Assembly: GCA_019419545.1 (NCBI GenBank)
Contig: DXZT01000022.1
Span: 1-15,574, forward strand
Direction of reading: 5' to 3'
DNA length: 15,574 nt
Source of the DNA: Collinsella sp.
Lineage (GTDB): Bacteria; Actinomycetota; Coriobacteriia; Coriobacteriales; Coriobacteriaceae
Shown here: piece by piece, positions 14,081 through 15,574 of the stretch
Numbering within the stretch: position 1 is the first letter of the stretch
Layout of the letters: the number at the start of each line of letters is the position of its first letter
Program-made: the position numbers and the translations under genes
Notes under the pieces: model-generated
Told to the model about the DNA's origin: nothing
The model's database searches: none
What the model saw: the letters and a program-made list of their open reading frames with translations, nothing else

Positions 14081-15448
14081 ATGATCATCATCAAAAACGG
14101 CGCGCTCGTGACGCCCCAGGGGCTTCGCCGCGCCGATCTTGCCATGGAGGGCGATAAGATTGTGCGGATTGCCGCGGCAATCGAGCCGGGCGAGGGCGAT
14201 ACCGTCCAGGACGCCACCGACTGTTGGGTGTTCCCCGGCTTTATCGACGGCCACACGCACATGCAGTGCTGGACTGGCATGGATTGGACGGCCGATAGCT
14301 TTGAGACCGGTACGCGTGCGGCTGCCTGCGGCGGTACGACGACCATCGTGGACTACGCGACGGCCGATCGCGGCGTGACCATGCCCGATGCCTTGGCCGA
14401 GTGGCATCGCCGCGCCGACGGAACCTGCACGGCCAACTACGCGTTTCATATGGCACTCGCCGAGTGGAATGAACGCAACCGCGCCGATCTTTCGGCCATG
14501 CGCGAGGCGGGCGTGTCGTCGTTTAAGACCTACTTTGCCTATGACCACCTGCGCCTGGACGACGCCGAGACGCTCGAGGTGCTGGAGGAACTCAAGCGCG
14601 TGGGCGGCATGCTCTGCGTGCATTGCGAGAACGGTACGCTGGTGAATGAACTGCAGAAGCGCGTGTACGAGCAGGGGATTCATGGGCCCGAGGGGCATGC
14701 GCTCAGCCGTCCGGACGTGTGCGAGGCCGAGGCCGTGAGTCGTCTGCTGTATCTGGCGCACTTAGCCGGGGACGCTCCAGTCAATGTGGTGCACCTTTCG
14801 ACCAAGCTGGGTCTTGAGGCCATCCGTGCCGCCAAGGCGCGCGGGCAGAAGAATATCTATGTCGAGACCTGCCCTCAGTATCTGATGCTCGACGATACTT
14901 GCTATCTGGAGCAGGGCGAGGACGGCTTTGCGGGCGCCAAGTACGTGATGAGCCCGCCGCTGCGCCATGCCGGTGACCGTGCCGCGCTGCGCGAGGCGCT
15001 TGTGGCCGGCGAGATCGATACTATTGCGACCGATCATTGCAGCTTTAACCTGCACGGGCAAAAGGACCGCGGACGCGACGATTTCCGCGCGATTCCCAAC
15101 GGCGGACCCGGCGTGGAGCATCGTCCTGTCGCGATCGCTACGAGCTTTGAGGGACAGCTGGGTCCCGAGGATCTGTGCCGCTTGATGAGCGAGAACCCGG
15201 CGCGCATCTTTGGCATGTATCCGCGTAAGGGCTGTCTTGCCGAGGGCGCCGATGCCGACGTGTGCGTGTGGGATCCCAAGGCGCGCTGGACCATTAGCGC
15301 GGCGACGCAGCATCAGGCTGTGGACTACACGCCGCTCGAGGGTTTTGAGGCACATGGCCGCGCCAAGGCCGTGTTTGTGAACGGCGTGCTGGCGGCACGC
15401 GATGGCGAGCCCACCGGAGCCCAGCCCGGCCGCTACGTGCCCCGCTAG
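14081..15448 (+). CDS. hydA: Dihydropyrimidinase-family hydantoinase (HydA/HyuA)
   Basis: This cyclic amidohydrolase opens hydantoin, dihydropyrimidine or related ring amides; in this cluster it probably opens a purine-derived ring. Seen: the zinc ligands H58 and H60 in DGHTHMQ, the carboxylated lysine K149 in SSFKTYFAYDH, H181 in VHCENG, H238 in VVHLST, and D318 in TIATDHCSFN, so both metals and the catalytic aspartate are present. At 455 aa it matches E. coli HyuA (461) in size and motifs. The ribosome site AAGGAG (14070-14075) overlaps the mocA stop, and only nine bases separate the genes, so the two are one operon. A dihydropyrimidinase or a D-phenylhydantoinase annotation would both be used for this family; the natural substrate is inferred from context. 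Confidence 0.93.
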   Translation: MIIIKNGALVTPQGLRRADLAMEGDKIVRIAAAIEPGEGDTVQDATDCWVFPGFIDGHTHMQCWTGMDWTADSFETGTRAAACGGTTTIVDYATADRGVTMPDALAEWHRRADGTCTANYAFHMALAEWNERNRADLSAMREAGVSSFKTYFAYDHLRLDDAETLEVLEELKRVGGMLCVHCENGTLVNELQKRVYEQGIHGPEGHALSRPDVCEAEAVSRLLYLAHLAGDAPVNVVHLSTKLGLEAIRAAKARGQKNIYVETCPQYLMLDDTCYLEQGEDGFAGAKYVMSPPLRHAGDRAALREALVAGEIDTIATDHCSFNLHGQKDRGRDDFRAIPNGGPGVEHRPVAIATSFEGQLGPEDLCRLMSENPARIFGMYPRKGCLAEGADADVCVWDPKARWTISAATQHQAVDYTPLEGFEAHGRAKAVFVNGVLAARDGEPTGAQPGRYVPR

Positions 15449-15495
15449 CAGCAAAGATGCCGTGTCCCCTCCTCAGTTGCGGTGAAATACGGACT

Positions 15496-15520
15496 GTTTG
15501 CGGCCGTCGGGCGGCCAAAC
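15496..15520. repeat. Palindromic hairpin at the right edge
   Basis: GTTT (15496-15499) plus GGCCG (15502-15506) pair with CGGCC (15512-15516) plus AAAC (15517-15520), giving a 9-bp bulged stem with a 5-base loop after hydA. It sits in a G-rich, non-coding tail (15449-15574) with no gene visible. It lacks a T-run. It may be a dispersed palindromic repeat rather than a terminator. Confidence 0.35.
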
Positions 15521-15574
15521 GGGGGTGCGGACGATTTCTTGGACCGCGCCTAGGCGTATCCAAGCTTCCTGCGG

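Overview
The window looks like chromosomal DNA of a high-GC, gut-associated Coriobacteriia member, probably Collinsella or a close relative. This rests on C-ending codon bias in the metabolic genes, strong Shine-Dalgarno sites, and recognisable protein families; there is no rRNA or other marker to prove it. It has two unrelated halves separated by a gene-poor junction.

Left half (1-5923, + strand): a type I restriction-like locus. A protein with a HEPN-like motif overlaps by 4 bases an HsdR restriction subunit (PD-(D/E)XK nuclease plus SF2 translocase). This is followed 15 bases later by an unusual HsdS-like protein with what looks like a single target-recognition domain and a HEPN-like C-terminal domain carrying RKKRNLVH. 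No methyltransferase (HsdM) is in the window, so it should lie upstream. Codon use is looser than in the right half, consistent with acquisition by transfer. The first gene has an unresolved 5' end that may reflect a frameshift.

Junction (5924-8133): a 42-codon minus-strand open frame that looks like a gene remnant, a pair of mutually exclusive hairpins, a 140-aa unknown protein (-), two terminator-like hairpins, three CGGAAAAGTGT repeats about 34 bases apart, and a 328-aa Pro/Ala-rich, acidic protein with one C-terminal membrane segment (-), which has its own TATAAT-type promoter.

Right half (8134-15574): part of the anaerobic purine / 'selenium metabolism-linked' degradation cluster. A YheO/DauR-type PAS-HTH regulator (-) is divergent from ygeX (2,3-diaminopropionate ammonia-lyase), ygeY (M20-family hydrolase), ygeW (knotted carbamoyltransferase), then a MocA/YgfJ-like molybdopterin cytidylyltransferase and a dihydropyrimidinase-family hydantoinase. 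Together these fit ring opening of oxidised purines, carbamoyl transfer, and final cleavage of diaminopropionate to pyruvate and ammonia. The MocA-like gene implies a molybdenum (possibly selenium-dependent) hydroxylase nearby, probably downstream of the window. The intergenic spacers of this cluster are long and rich in inverted repeats, and a clear intrinsic terminator separates ygeW from the mocA-hydA pair, so the cluster appears to be several transcription units rather than one simple operon.
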